Of a stretch of 18,039 nt of DNA, positions 1 through 7,610 are shown piece after piece. Within the stretch, counting starts at the first letter, position 1, and the number at the start of each line of letters is the position of its first letter. The DNA comes from DUOJ01 sp041676265 (GTDB lineage: Bacteria; Spirochaetota; Spirochaetia; Sphaerochaetales; Sphaerochaetaceae): positions 1 through 18,039 of the forward strand of contig JBAYSE010000020.1 of NCBI GenBank assembly GCA_041676265.1. The letters run 5' to 3'. The notes below the pieces were generated by a model. It saw only the letters and a program-made list of their open reading frames with translations, ran no database searches and was not told the origin of the DNA. The position numbers were made by a program, and so were the translations under genes.

Positions 1-672
1 CCTGCCCTTTGTGAGATCTTCATCGTCGAAGGTGACAGTGCCGGAGGGAGTGCCAAACAAGGACGCGACCGCCAAATTCAGGCTATCTTACCCCTCTGGG
101 GCAAGATGCTCAACGTAGAGAAAGCCCGGGAGGAGAGGGTTCTCAGCAATGAGAAGTTGCAACCTATAATCGCCTCTCTGGGAGCCGGTTTAGGAGCCCA
201 TTTTGAAGTAGATAAAGTTAGGTATCACAAGATAATAATTATGGCGGACGCCGATGTTGACGGCTCCCACATTAGAACTCTTTTACTCACCTTCTTTTTC
301 CGCTACATGCGCCCCCTATTAGAGAAAGGTTATGTCTATTTTGCCATGCCGCCCCTCTATAAAATTACAATCGGTAAGCGCTCTTTTTATGCCTACGATG
401 AAGAGGCCAGAGTTGAAATAATTGCAGAGAACGCCCCCCAAGGGGATAGTCAAAAAATACCAATTCAACGGTACAAAGGGTTGGGAGAGATGAACCCAGA
501 GCAGCTTTGGGAAACCACCATGAACCCCCAAACCAGAAGTTTAACCCAAGTAACCCTCGAAGATGCCATCGAAGCAGATCGTGTCTTTACAATGTTAATG
601 GGCGAAGAAGTTGAACCGCGTAAGAACTTTATTGAGGAAAACGCCCTCTATGTTTCGAATTTGGATGTTTAA
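1..672 (+). CDS. gyrB: DNA gyrase subunit B, C-terminal part (5' end outside window)
   Basis: This is the ATPase-bearing B subunit of DNA gyrase, which pairs with GyrA to introduce negative supercoils. Only the last 223 codons are present; the frame is open from base 1, so the 5' end lies outside the window. The TOPRIM domain is visible: EGDSAGG near the start (acidic catalytic Glu, equivalent to E. coli E424) and MADADVDGSHIRT with the metal-binding Asp residues. The GyrB tail follows, with QRYKGLGEMNP and the conserved ending around EPRKNFIEENA. The PL(R/K)GK motif reads PLWGK (tgg at 97-99), placing Trp at the position equivalent to E. coli Lys447. gyrA follows after 18 bp, so the two are probably cotranscribed. 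The TOPRIM and tail signatures make GyrB clear; ParE is less likely given the adjacent gyrA with a GyrA-like C-terminal domain. Confidence 0.97.
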   Translation, partial: PALCEIFIVEGDSAGGSAKQGRDRQIQAILPLWGKMLNVEKAREERVLSNEKLQPIIASLGAGLGAHFEVDKVRYHKIIIMADADVDGSHIRTLLLTFFFRYMRPLLEKGYVYFAMPPLYKITIGKRSFYAYDEEARVEIIAENAPQGDSQKIPIQRYKGLGEMNPEQLWETTMNPQTRSLTQVTLEDAIEADRVFTMLMGEEVEPRKNFIEENALYVSNLDV

Positions 673-690
673 GAGGACTTAGGACAATCT

Positions 691-3129
691 ATGGAAGAGC
701 AAACAGGAAAGATTATTAAAACGAATATAGAGGAGGAGATGAAATCCTCCTATCTCAATTATGCAATGTCGGTTATCGTCAGCAGAGCCTTGCCCGATGT
801 CAGGGATGGGCTTAAACCGGTCCATCGCCGTATCTTATTTGACATGTTTGAGATGGGACTCAAAGCCGGTTCTCCTTTTAGGAAATCTGCCAGAATTGTG
901 GGAGATGTTTTAGGTAAATACCACCCCCATGGGGATGCATCGGTCTACGATGCTCTGGTACGCCTCGCGCAAAACTTCTCTTTGCGCTACCCGGTTGTGC
1001 AACCTCAAGGTAACTTTGGCTCAATTGATGGCGATCCCCCCGCAGCTATGCGTTATACAGAGGCTAAACTGAGTAGAATTGGGGAGGAGATGCTTAACGA
1101 TATTCAAAAGGATACCGTTAATTTTGGTCCTAACTACGACGATTCTATGGAAGAGCCCCAGGTTCTGCCGGCGGCAATTCCCTTTCTATTAGCCAATGGT
1201 AGTAGCGGCATTGCCGTCGGGATGGCGACTAATATGGCTCCCCACAACCTCACGGAGATCTGTGCCGCTACCGCCGCTTACATCGACAATCCGGAGATCT
1301 CTTTAGTGGAAATAATGGACCATATTAAGGGACCCGATTTCCCGACTGCCGGTATAATCTGTGGTAGAAGTGGTATTATAGACGCCTTCTCGACCGGCAG
1401 AGGTAAAATTACACTACGGGGACGCTACGAGATAGAGGAAGTCGCCGGCAGAGACCAAATTATCTTCACTGAACTCCCCTACCAAGTCAATAAAGCCGAT
1501 TTAGTGAAAAGGATTGCCGATTTACGCAAGACACACCTGCACAGTATCAGCGAAGTACGCGACGAATCGGACCGGGACGGTATCCGTATTGTCATTGAGC
1601 TCAAGAAAGGGGCAGTTGCCAGAGTAGTGGTGAACCTGTTGTTTCTCCATACCCAGATGCAAACCAACTTCAACGTCAACAACCTCGCTCTGGTTAATGG
1701 CAGACCGCAACAACTAGGCTTAATCGATATGATTAAGTACTACGTAGAGCACCGTGAAGAGGTAATCATCCGTAGAACTAAGTTCGATTTGGCCAAAGCT
1801 GAAGAGCGAAGTCATATTCTTGAAGGACTTAAAGTGGGCCTTGAGAATATTGATGAGGTTATCAAGATAATTAAAGAGGCCTCCGACAACACCGTAGCCT
1901 CCCAAAATCTTCAAGAGCGCTTTGCTTTGAGTGAAATCCAAGCTCAAGCTATCATCGATATGAAACTGGGCAGACTGAGCCACTTAGAGAGTGAAAAAAT
2001 CCTTAGTGAACTTGCTGATTTAAATGCTAAAATATTGTACTATAAAGAATTACTAGGCGATAGAGGGAAGATTCTTAAAGTTGTCAGAGAAGAAGTTTTA
2101 GCCGTCTCTGAAAAATACGGCGATGTACGCAGAAGTGAGATAACCTTTGAAGAGCTCTCGGGGATGAACATCGAAGACTTTATCAAGAAAGAGGATGTCG
2201 TTGTAGTTATCTCCAATAAAGGGTTCGTGAAAAGGGTCCCTGTAGATGAGTACCGCAGTCAGGGACGAGGGGGCACCGGCGTTAGGGGAACCACATTACG
2301 GGACGAAGACTTTGTGGAGCACCTCTTTGTAGCTTCCAGCCACGACTACCTGATGGTGGTAACCAATCTGGGACAAGCGTACTGGTTTAAAGTGCATGAG
2401 CTACCTCCCGGGTCCAAGATCTCTAAAGGTGAGAGCATAAAGAAGCTTCTCCCTTTGAGCGACGAGGAGGAGATTACCTCTTTCATTAACTTCTCAGACT
2501 TTGAGAAAGACCTCTATCTCCTTATGGCAACAAGAAATGGTATTGCCAAAAAGGTTAACTTACCCCTCTTTAGGAATGCCAGAACCAGAGGAATAAGAGC
2601 GATTGTGCTTGATGAAAGAGATGTATTAGTTAGCAGCATTTTGCTAAAGAAGGGCAATGATTGTATGATTATTACCCGCAAAGGAAGGGGCTTAAGATTT
2701 GCCGACTCTGCCGTAAGGGCCATGGGTAGGGCTACCCGCGGGGTAATCGGGATTAAGCTACTAAAAGATGACACTGTCGTGGGCCTTATGAAGGTCAACC
2801 CAGAAAAACGAATTCTTCTCATTACCGAGAAGGGGCAGGGCAAACAGGTGGAGTTTGAGCAGTTCAGGCGCCACAACCGCGCTACAATGGGGCAAAAGAT
2901 CTACACCTTCCGCGACAAGACCGGTTATATTGTCGGGACCTTAGCCGTTAGCGATGAAGATGACCTTGTCTGTATCACGCAGTTGGGACAATCGATTAGG
3001 ATTCCAATAAGGACAATTTCTATTCAAGGCGCTTACGCCTCAGGGGTGGCCATCGCCCGCCTGAGAGAAGGCGACACGGTTGTGGCAATTGCCAAGACTG
3101 CTAGCGAATGTGAAGAAGAAGAAGAGTAA
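691..3129 (+). CDS. gyrA: DNA gyrase subunit A
   Basis: This is the 812-residue DNA-cleaving and DNA-wrapping subunit of gyrase, a normal length for the family. The winged-helix breakage-reunion domain fills the first part and carries the active-site tyrosine in AAMRYTEAKL, exactly at residue 122 as in E. coli. The quinolone-resistance segment reads HPHGDASVYD, giving Ala at position 83 (codon 937-939) where sensitive enterobacteria have Ser; Asp87 is kept. The C-terminal beta-pinwheel starts with a divergent GyrA box, QGRGGTG (residues 524-530), in place of the usual QRRGG(K/R)G. The protein ends in a short run of Glu encoded by a GAA repeat, which resembles the acidic tails that tune wrapping in other GyrA proteins. 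An AGGA-type ribosome site precedes the ATG. The gene lies 18 bp behind gyrB and is followed by a strong hairpin. Confidence 0.98.
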   Translation: MEEQTGKIIKTNIEEEMKSSYLNYAMSVIVSRALPDVRDGLKPVHRRILFDMFEMGLKAGSPFRKSARIVGDVLGKYHPHGDASVYDALVRLAQNFSLRYPVVQPQGNFGSIDGDPPAAMRYTEAKLSRIGEEMLNDIQKDTVNFGPNYDDSMEEPQVLPAAIPFLLANGSSGIAVGMATNMAPHNLTEICAATAAYIDNPEISLVEIMDHIKGPDFPTAGIICGRSGIIDAFSTGRGKITLRGRYEIEEVAGRDQIIFTELPYQVNKADLVKRIADLRKTHLHSISEVRDESDRDGIRIVIELKKGAVARVVVNLLFLHTQMQTNFNVNNLALVNGRPQQLGLIDMIKYYVEHREEVIIRRTKFDLAKAEERSHILEGLKVGLENIDEVIKIIKEASDNTVASQNLQERFALSEIQAQAIIDMKLGRLSHLESEKILSELADLNAKILYYKELLGDRGKILKVVREEVLAVSEKYGDVRRSEITFEELSGMNIEDFIKKEDVVVVISNKGFVKRVPVDEYRSQGRGGTGVRGTTLRDEDFVEHLFVASSHDYLMVVTNLGQAYWFKVHELPPGSKISKGESIKKLLPLSDEEEITSFINFSDFEKDLYLLMATRNGIAKKVNLPLFRNARTRGIRAIVLDERDVLVSSILLKKGNDCMIITRKGRGLRFADSAVRAMGRATRGVIGIKLLKDDTVVGLMKVNPEKRILLITEKGQGKQVEFEQFRRHNRATMGQKIYTFRDKTGYIVGTLAVSDEDDLVCITQLGQSIRIPIRTISIQGAYASGVAIARLREGDTVVAIAKTASECEEEEE

Positions 3130-3134
3130 AGAGA

Positions 3135-3157
3135 AGGCCGCCTCGCTGAGGCGGCCT
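3135..3157. terminator. GC-rich hairpin, probable bidirectional terminator
   Basis: A perfect 10-bp stem, AGGCCGCCTC pairing with GAGGCGGCCT, encloses a 3-base GCT loop and begins 6 bases after the gyrA stop. On the + strand no T tract follows, because AAATG and the parS site come next. On the - strand the stem is followed by TCTCTTT, so it suits termination of the convergent nfu gene at least as well as gyrA. Its position between two convergent genes supports a shared terminator. Confidence 0.7.
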
Positions 3158-3160
3158 AAA

Positions 3161-3176
3161 TGTTTCACGTGAAACA
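3161..3176. other. parS: parS site (ParB-binding, centromere-like)
   Basis: The 16-mer TGTTTCACGTGAAACA is the canonical bacterial parS palindrome, with no mismatch to the Bacillus subtilis consensus. The symmetry extends one base on each side (3160-3177). It lies in the short gap between the gyrA terminator hairpin and the end of the nfu gene, about 320 bp upstream of parA. From the known family, ParB dimers bind this site, load as CTP-dependent sliding clamps and spread, and ParA then moves the origin region. No second copy was seen in the window by eye. Confidence 0.95.
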
Positions 3177-3183
3177 TCTCTAG

Positions 3184-3402
3184 TTATTCAGAGACTATGT
3201 TGATACTAGGGTCGACGATGCTACGGACGTAGCGCTCTACCCCATTCTTTAAAGTCATCTGCGACATAGGGCAACCGGCACAGGAGCCCTTAAGGCGGAC
3301 ATGGACATCATTGCCTTCCATCCGCAAGAATTCGATATCACCACCATCCATCTGAAGGTCTGGCCGGACGTTCTCGATAGCAGCTTTTACTTTATCAATC
3401 AT
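3184..3402 (-). CDS. NifU C-terminal-domain (Nfu-type) Fe-S scaffold protein
   Basis: This is a small 72-residue protein made only of the NifU C-terminal domain, which carries or delivers Fe-S clusters to target proteins. The diagnostic GSCAGCPMSQ segment holds the cluster-binding CxxC at Cys41 and Cys44, preceded by the family's MDGGDIEF pattern. Single-domain versions of this length are common in bacteria. A strong GAGGAGG ribosome site (3411-3417 on the - strand) sits 8 bases before the ATG. The gene runs towards gyrA, ends just before parS and diverges from parA. It is not linked to other isc or suf genes here, so its client proteins cannot be inferred. Confidence in the family is high; confidence in a specific name is not. 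Confidence 0.93.
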   Translation of the reverse strand: MIDKVKAAIENVRPDLQMDGGDIEFLRMEGNDVHVRLKGSCAGCPMSQMTLKNGVERYVRSIVDPSINIVSE

Positions 3403-3434
3403 GCGATTGACCTCCTCAAATTAATACCCTAAAG

Positions 3435-3460
3435 ATAATAGAGTGCTAAATATTGGTCAA
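3435..3460 (-). promoter_or_regulatory. possible promoter of the nfu gene
   Basis: On the - strand TTGACC (3460-3455) precedes TATTAT (3440-3435) with a short 14-base spacer. Alternatively TATCTT follows it with a 17-base spacer. Both match the housekeeping sigma pattern only in part. The 93-bp gap shared with divergent parA must hold both promoters; none was convincing for parA. Confidence 0.3.
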
Positions 3461-3495
3461 TACCCCAAATAATAGATGACAGGAGTAACCGCTTT

Positions 3496-4272
3496 ATGTA
3501 TAGTGTTGCTATGACTGCAAAAAAGATTATTTTGTCGAACCAAAAAGGCGGAGTTGGTAAAACTACAACCGCCGTTAACCTAGGAGCTTATTTAGCTCAA
3601 ATGGGGAAAAAAGTCCTCTTAATTGACCTAGATTCGCAAGGAAACCTCTCCAGTGCCGTTTCTGCCGATATCTCCCACAATAGTAGTTACGAAATGCTGG
3701 TGGGAAGATGCACACCACAAGAGGCTTACCAGGCTACACCGGTGGACAATTTAACAGTAATTGCCGGTGGAATAAACCTAGCCGGATTGAATGTTGAGCT
3801 CGTGAATGAGTTGGCTAGGGAGTTTTTTCTAAAAAATGTCTTGGCTCCTATTGAAAATGAGTGGGACTTTATAATTGCCGATTGCCCGCCATCGCTAGGT
3901 CTGGTAACGATAAATGCTATGTGTTGGGCTGAAAGTGTCATAATACCGCTCCAATGTGAATATTTTGCGATGGAGGGGCTCAACCTTTTGATGCGCACGA
4001 TAAGCAACGTAAAAAAACAACTGAATCCCCACTTAGAGATCCTAGGAATCCTCTTCACGATGTTTTCTGTGAGAACCCGTTTATCCAACGAAGTGGTGGA
4101 AGATGTTACTTCTTATTTCCCTGAAAAGGTTTTTGAAACCAAAATACCCCGTAATGTGCGCCTCTCTGAAGCCCCTTCATATGGGCTTCCCATTAACTTA
4201 TACGATCGAAGTAGCGCCGGTGCTGCTAGTTATAACTCTTTAGCAGAGGAGGTACTAAGCCGTGTCAAATAG
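3496..4272 (+). CDS. parA: chromosome partitioning ATPase ParA (Soj)
   Basis: This is a 258-residue ParA/Soj-type Walker ATPase that binds DNA nonspecifically as an ATP dimer and is released by ParB, driving segregation of the origin region. The deviant Walker A box KGGVGKTTT (residues 17-25) carries the signature Lys17. IADCPPSLG supplies the Walker B region, and RLSEAPSYG near the C terminus is typical of chromosomal ParA proteins. The ATG at 3496 is preceded by AGGAG with a 10-base spacer, which favours it over the internal Met6; the N terminus is slightly extended (MYSVAMTAKK). The stop overlaps the GTG start of parB by 11 bp, which implies translational coupling. The length and lack of an N-terminal HTH fit the chromosomal rather than the plasmid type. 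Confidence 0.97.
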   Translation: MYSVAMTAKKIILSNQKGGVGKTTTAVNLGAYLAQMGKKVLLIDLDSQGNLSSAVSADISHNSSYEMLVGRCTPQEAYQATPVDNLTVIAGGINLAGLNVELVNELAREFFLKNVLAPIENEWDFIIADCPPSLGLVTINAMCWAESVIIPLQCEYFAMEGLNLLMRTISNVKKQLNPHLEILGILFTMFSVRTRLSNEVVEDVTSYFPEKVFETKIPRNVRLSEAPSYGLPINLYDRSSAGAASYNSLAEEVLSRVK

Positions 4273-5170
4273 TAGTAAAAAGAGAGGATTAGGGCGAGGA
4301 ATTAGCTCATTGATGGATGACTACTCATTCAACGGAGTCTTTGTAGAAGAGGTCGACGGTGAAAAATACCTCTCATTACCCATCAATAAAGTGCGCCCAA
4401 ACCCCCATCAACCCCGTAAAAAGTTTGACCAAGAGACTTTGGATGAACTGGCAGAATCAATTAAAACCCAGGGGATTTTACAACCCTTACTAGTCGAAAA
4501 AATAAGCGATGATGATTACGCAATCATCGCCGGCGAGCGTCGTTATAGAGCGGCTCTCCAATTAGGGATGGAAAAAGTTCCTGCCATAGTTAAAAAATTT
4601 AGCGACTTTCAACGCCTTGAAGTCTCCCTTATTGAGAATATTCAGAGGGAAAACCTCAATCCAATTGAAGAAGCCCGCGCTTATCTCTTTCTCTTAGAAC
4701 AGAGTGATCTTAAGCAGGAAGAGTTAGCCGAAAGGGTAGGGAAGAAGCGCTCAACAATATCTAACTCAATACGCTTATTACAATTACCTAAAGAGATGCA
4801 GCAGGCACTTTTAGAAGGAAAGTTCTCGGCAGGCCATGCTAGGGCCCTGTTATCACTTGTCAATCCCAGCGATAGAGAGTACCTTTACCAGAAATTAATT
4901 GAAGAAGAGCTTTCCGTAAGAGAAGCTGAAAAATTAGCTCTCGATTTACAGCAAGGCAAGGGGAGAGCTAAAGAGAAGAGGGCGACTGAAGTAAAAGAGC
5001 GGCCAATTGACTTATTAGTATTAGAGCAGCGCTTCTTAGAAGCCTGTGGGACAAAGGTGAAAATTAAAGGAACCCTCCAAAAAGGGAGAGTAGAGATTAG
5101 TTACCACTCAATGGATGATTTAGATCGGCTCTATCGCCTTTTGGCACAAGAAGAGTCAATTGAACTATAG
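4262..5170 (+). CDS. parB: chromosome partitioning protein ParB (Spo0J)
   Basis: This is the 302-residue parS-binding CTPase clamp of the ParABS system. The N-terminal KKRGLGRGISSLM segment matches the ParA-stimulating tip of chromosomal ParB proteins. The CTP-binding core includes NPHQPRKKF and GERRYR (residues 91-96), followed by ENIQRENLNPIEEA. The helix-turn-helix lies around LAERVGKKRSTISNSIRLL, and the last third is the dimerisation domain. The start is a GTG at 4262 with AGAGGAGG about 8-10 bases upstream, inside the end of parA. A perfect parS site lies about 1.1 kb upstream at 3161. The isomerase gene follows after 15 bp. Confidence 0.97.
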   Translation: MSNSSKKRGLGRGISSLMDDYSFNGVFVEEVDGEKYLSLPINKVRPNPHQPRKKFDQETLDELAESIKTQGILQPLLVEKISDDDYAIIAGERRYRAALQLGMEKVPAIVKKFSDFQRLEVSLIENIQRENLNPIEEARAYLFLLEQSDLKQEELAERVGKKRSTISNSIRLLQLPKEMQQALLEGKFSAGHARALLSLVNPSDREYLYQKLIEEELSVREAEKLALDLQQGKGRAKEKRATEVKERPIDLLVLEQRFLEACGTKVKIKGTLQKGRVEISYHSMDDLDRLYRLLAQEESIEL

Positions 5171-5185
5171 ATAAAAGGGAAAAAA

Positions 5186-6133
5186 ATGGGACAAGCATTA
5201 AAAGATGGTCTTTACGGGAAAATTGTAACCAACCGTGGTGAAATTTTAGTTGACTTGGAATATAAAAGGGCGCCGATGACAGTCGCCAATTTTGTAGGCC
5301 TCTCGGAAGGGGCTTTAAATCTCAAAAAAGAGGGGCAACCCTATTACAATGGGCTAACCTTCCATAGAGTGATTAAAGACTTCATGATTCAAGGAGGGTG
5401 CCCCTTAGGCAACGGGACCGGAGGCCCCGGCTACACCTTCCCTGATGAGTTTAATACTGAGTTAAAACATAGTGGACCAGGGGTCCTCTCGATGGCGAAC
5501 GCCGGGCCGGGCACCAATGGGAGCCAATTCTTCATAACCCACGTTGCCACCCCGTGGCTGGATGGTAAACACTCCGTCTTCGGCCACGTTGTTGAGGGGC
5601 AAGAGATTGTTAAGGAAACCGCCGAGGGCGATAAAATTGAGCAAATAACTATTTTAAGAGTGGGAAAAGAGGCAAATGAGTTCTATGTAACTAAGGCTAG
5701 TTTTGCTAAAGATGTCGAAGAGGTCCAAAAGAGAGAGCTTGAAGAGTTAAAAACCAAGCAAGTAGCTATAGAGAAAGAGATCAGCAACCGCTGGCCCGAT
5801 GCCCTACGGACCCCCTCGGGATTACGTTACGTAACGCTGCGTGCGGGCGAAGGGAATGAAACCCCTAAGAAGGGGGCGCAGGTAACTGTGCACTACAGCG
5901 GTACCCTTTTAGACGGACACCTTTTTGACAGCTCTATAAGAAGAGGCGAGCCGGCAACTTTTGCTATTGGGCAAGTTATAGAGGGGTGGAACGAAGCTTT
6001 GGTGACTATGAAGAGGGGTGAAAAACGGACTCTCATAATCCCGCCGGAGTTAGGCTACGGTAGGGAAGGGTTTCCCGGTGTGATTCCCGGTAACTCTTTT
6101 TTAATCTTTGAGGTAGAACTCTTAGACTTCTAG
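5186..6133 (+). CDS. dual-domain peptidyl-prolyl isomerase (cyclophilin-FKBP fusion)
   Basis: This 315-residue protein joins two unrelated prolyl-isomerase folds. Residues about 10-160 are a cyclophilin with the catalytic Arg61 in FHRVIKDFMIQGG, GTNGSQFFITH, and the WLDGKHSVFG segment. A charged helical linker rich in Lys and Glu covers about 165-200. Residues about 203-315 form an FKBP domain with YSGTLLDGHLFDSS, VIEGWNEAL and PPELGYG. Dual-family immunophilins of this order are known from some spirochaetes and other bacteria. There is no signal peptide, so it should act in the cytoplasm on proline-limited folding. It sits 15 bp after parB and 7 bp before radA, so it is probably cotranscribed with both; a direct role in segregation is not shown. 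A GGGA-type ribosome site precedes the ATG. Confidence 0.95.
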   Translation: MGQALKDGLYGKIVTNRGEILVDLEYKRAPMTVANFVGLSEGALNLKKEGQPYYNGLTFHRVIKDFMIQGGCPLGNGTGGPGYTFPDEFNTELKHSGPGVLSMANAGPGTNGSQFFITHVATPWLDGKHSVFGHVVEGQEIVKETAEGDKIEQITILRVGKEANEFYVTKASFAKDVEEVQKRELEELKTKQVAIEKEISNRWPDALRTPSGLRYVTLRAGEGNETPKKGAQVTVHYSGTLLDGHLFDSSIRRGEPATFAIGQVIEGWNEALVTMKRGEKRTLIIPPELGYGREGFPGVIPGNSFLIFEVELLDF

Positions 6134-6140
6134 AAGTGTT

Positions 6141-7505
6141 ATGAAGAAAGCAACCATCCAGTATGTATGTACGCAATGTGACAATAAGGAGAGCAAGTGG
6201 CTAGGGCGTTGCCCCCGTTGTGGTGCTTGGAACTCCTTCGTTGAAGAGGTTGTTCGCGATGTTAGCGAAAGTCAGAAAAAGAGCTTAGTTAGCAAGGCTA
6301 ACAAAGTGCAACCCATTATACTGGAAGAAGTTATCATAGATAAAGATTTTAGCTATAACTCAGGTATCGCCGAGTTTGATCGCGTCTTAGGTGGCTCAGT
6401 TATGCGGGGAGGGTCAGTCTTACTAGGAGGAGAGCCTGGTATCGGCAAGAGTACTCTGATGCTCCAGTTCCTGGCTTCAATTCAAGACAAGACCCTTCTT
6501 TATGTCTCAGGGGAGGAGTCGGCCGGGCAGATAAAAATGAGGGGTGAGCGACTAGGGTTGCCTCTTCAGAAGATCTCCCTTTTAAATGAAACTAATCTGG
6601 AGACGCTGCTTCACCTCCTTTATAATCAAAAACCCGATATCATCGTGATAGACTCCCTACAAACCCTGAGTAGCCGTGAAATTCCCTCCTCGGCAGGCTC
6701 TGTCAGCCAGATGCGCTCTTGTAGCCAAGAGTTAGTTGATGTTGCCAAACAGGTGGGTTCAACGCTTTTCTTCATTGCCCATATCACCAAAGAGGGGCAA
6801 ATAGCCGGTCCTAAGGCGATAGAACACCTTGTAGATACAGTTCTCTACTTTGAGCAGGCTACTAGCGGGGTGCGCATTATTAGAGCCGTCAAGAACCGCT
6901 TTGGCTCGGTCGATGAGATTGGAATTTTCCTCATGGGAGACAAGGGATTAACACCCGTTAAAGACCCGGCAGGTTTCTTTTTGGACAAACGCAAAAGCGC
7001 AATTTTGCCTGCAGGGATTGCTTTTACTGCTGTTCTTGAGGGAAGTCGGACCTTTATGGTGGAGATTCAAGCCCTCACCATCCCCGTAAAAGGGACTTAT
7101 GCACGTGTCTATTCAGAGAAGATAGAGACTGCCAGGGTGACTAGAGTAGCGGCGGTCTTAGAGCGCCACGCCCTAATACCCCTCTCCGAGCGCGATATCT
7201 ACGTCAACGTTGGGGGGGGAATCAGGCTTAATGAGGTCTCTATCGAGCTCCCGTTAGCTTTAGCCCTCTTCTCCGCAGCGACGGGGAAAAGCCTGCCTGC
7301 CTCCTTAGTCTCCATGGGTGAACTGAGCTTAGCAGGGGAAGTTAGGCCGGTAAGTTTTGCCGATAAACGGATAAAGGGGGCCCTAAGTATGGGCTTTGAC
7401 AAACTCTTACTCCCCTCCAATATAAGTGGTCAAAAGAGGGGCCATTTTTATAGCTGTGACCGCATTGACGAGGCTCTAAAAGTGGTAGAGATGCTTTCAA
7501 AGTAG
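6141..7505 (+). CDS. radA: DNA repair protein RadA
   Basis: This is a 454-residue RadA (Sms), a RecA-like hexameric helicase that promotes branch migration in recombinational repair. Order of parts: an N-terminal C4 zinc finger (Cys10, Cys13, Cys24, Cys27), a RecA-like ATPase with Walker A GGEPGIGKST (96-105) and Walker B IIVIDSLQT, the RadA-specific KNRFG motif, and a C-terminal Lon-like domain around GGGIRLNEVSIELPLALAL. The length is standard for the family. It starts 7 bp after the isomerase gene with only a weak ribosome site, so translation is probably coupled. It appears to be the last gene of the parA operon; a weak hairpin follows before the convergent traB-family gene. Confidence 0.97.
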   Translation: MKKATIQYVCTQCDNKESKWLGRCPRCGAWNSFVEEVVRDVSESQKKSLVSKANKVQPIILEEVIIDKDFSYNSGIAEFDRVLGGSVMRGGSVLLGGEPGIGKSTLMLQFLASIQDKTLLYVSGEESAGQIKMRGERLGLPLQKISLLNETNLETLLHLLYNQKPDIIVIDSLQTLSSREIPSSAGSVSQMRSCSQELVDVAKQVGSTLFFIAHITKEGQIAGPKAIEHLVDTVLYFEQATSGVRIIRAVKNRFGSVDEIGIFLMGDKGLTPVKDPAGFFLDKRKSAILPAGIAFTAVLEGSRTFMVEIQALTIPVKGTYARVYSEKIETARVTRVAAVLERHALIPLSERDIYVNVGGGIRLNEVSIELPLALALFSAATGKSLPASLVSMGELSLAGEVRPVSFADKRIKGALSMGFDKLLLPSNISGQKRGHFYSCDRIDEALKVVEMLSK

Positions 7506-7515
7506 TTAAGTAGCC

Positions 7516-7534
7516 TTACTTACTAAGTATGTAA
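7516..7534. repeat. imperfect inverted repeat after radA
   Basis: TTACTTAC pairs with GTATGTAA around a TAA loop, with one T-T mismatch. It lies just after the radA stop and could add to termination or mRNA 3'-end stability. It has no T tract and is AT-rich, so it may be chance. Confidence 0.25.
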
Positions 7535-7585
7535 AAGTCCCTTCTCAAAATATAATAATTACTGTCAAGGAAAGCAATAAACATT

Positions 7586-7610
7586 AGTTAGTCTGGCTAA
7601 CTTTCCTCTT
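7586..7610 (+). terminator. weak terminator-like hairpin between radA and the TraB-family gene
   Basis: AGTTAG and CTAACT form a 6-bp stem with a 5-base loop, followed by the pyrimidine-rich run TTCCTCTT. The placement at the end of the par-radA operon fits a terminator, but the stem is short and the T run is interrupted. The T run overlaps the last codons of the convergent gene. Confidence 0.3.
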
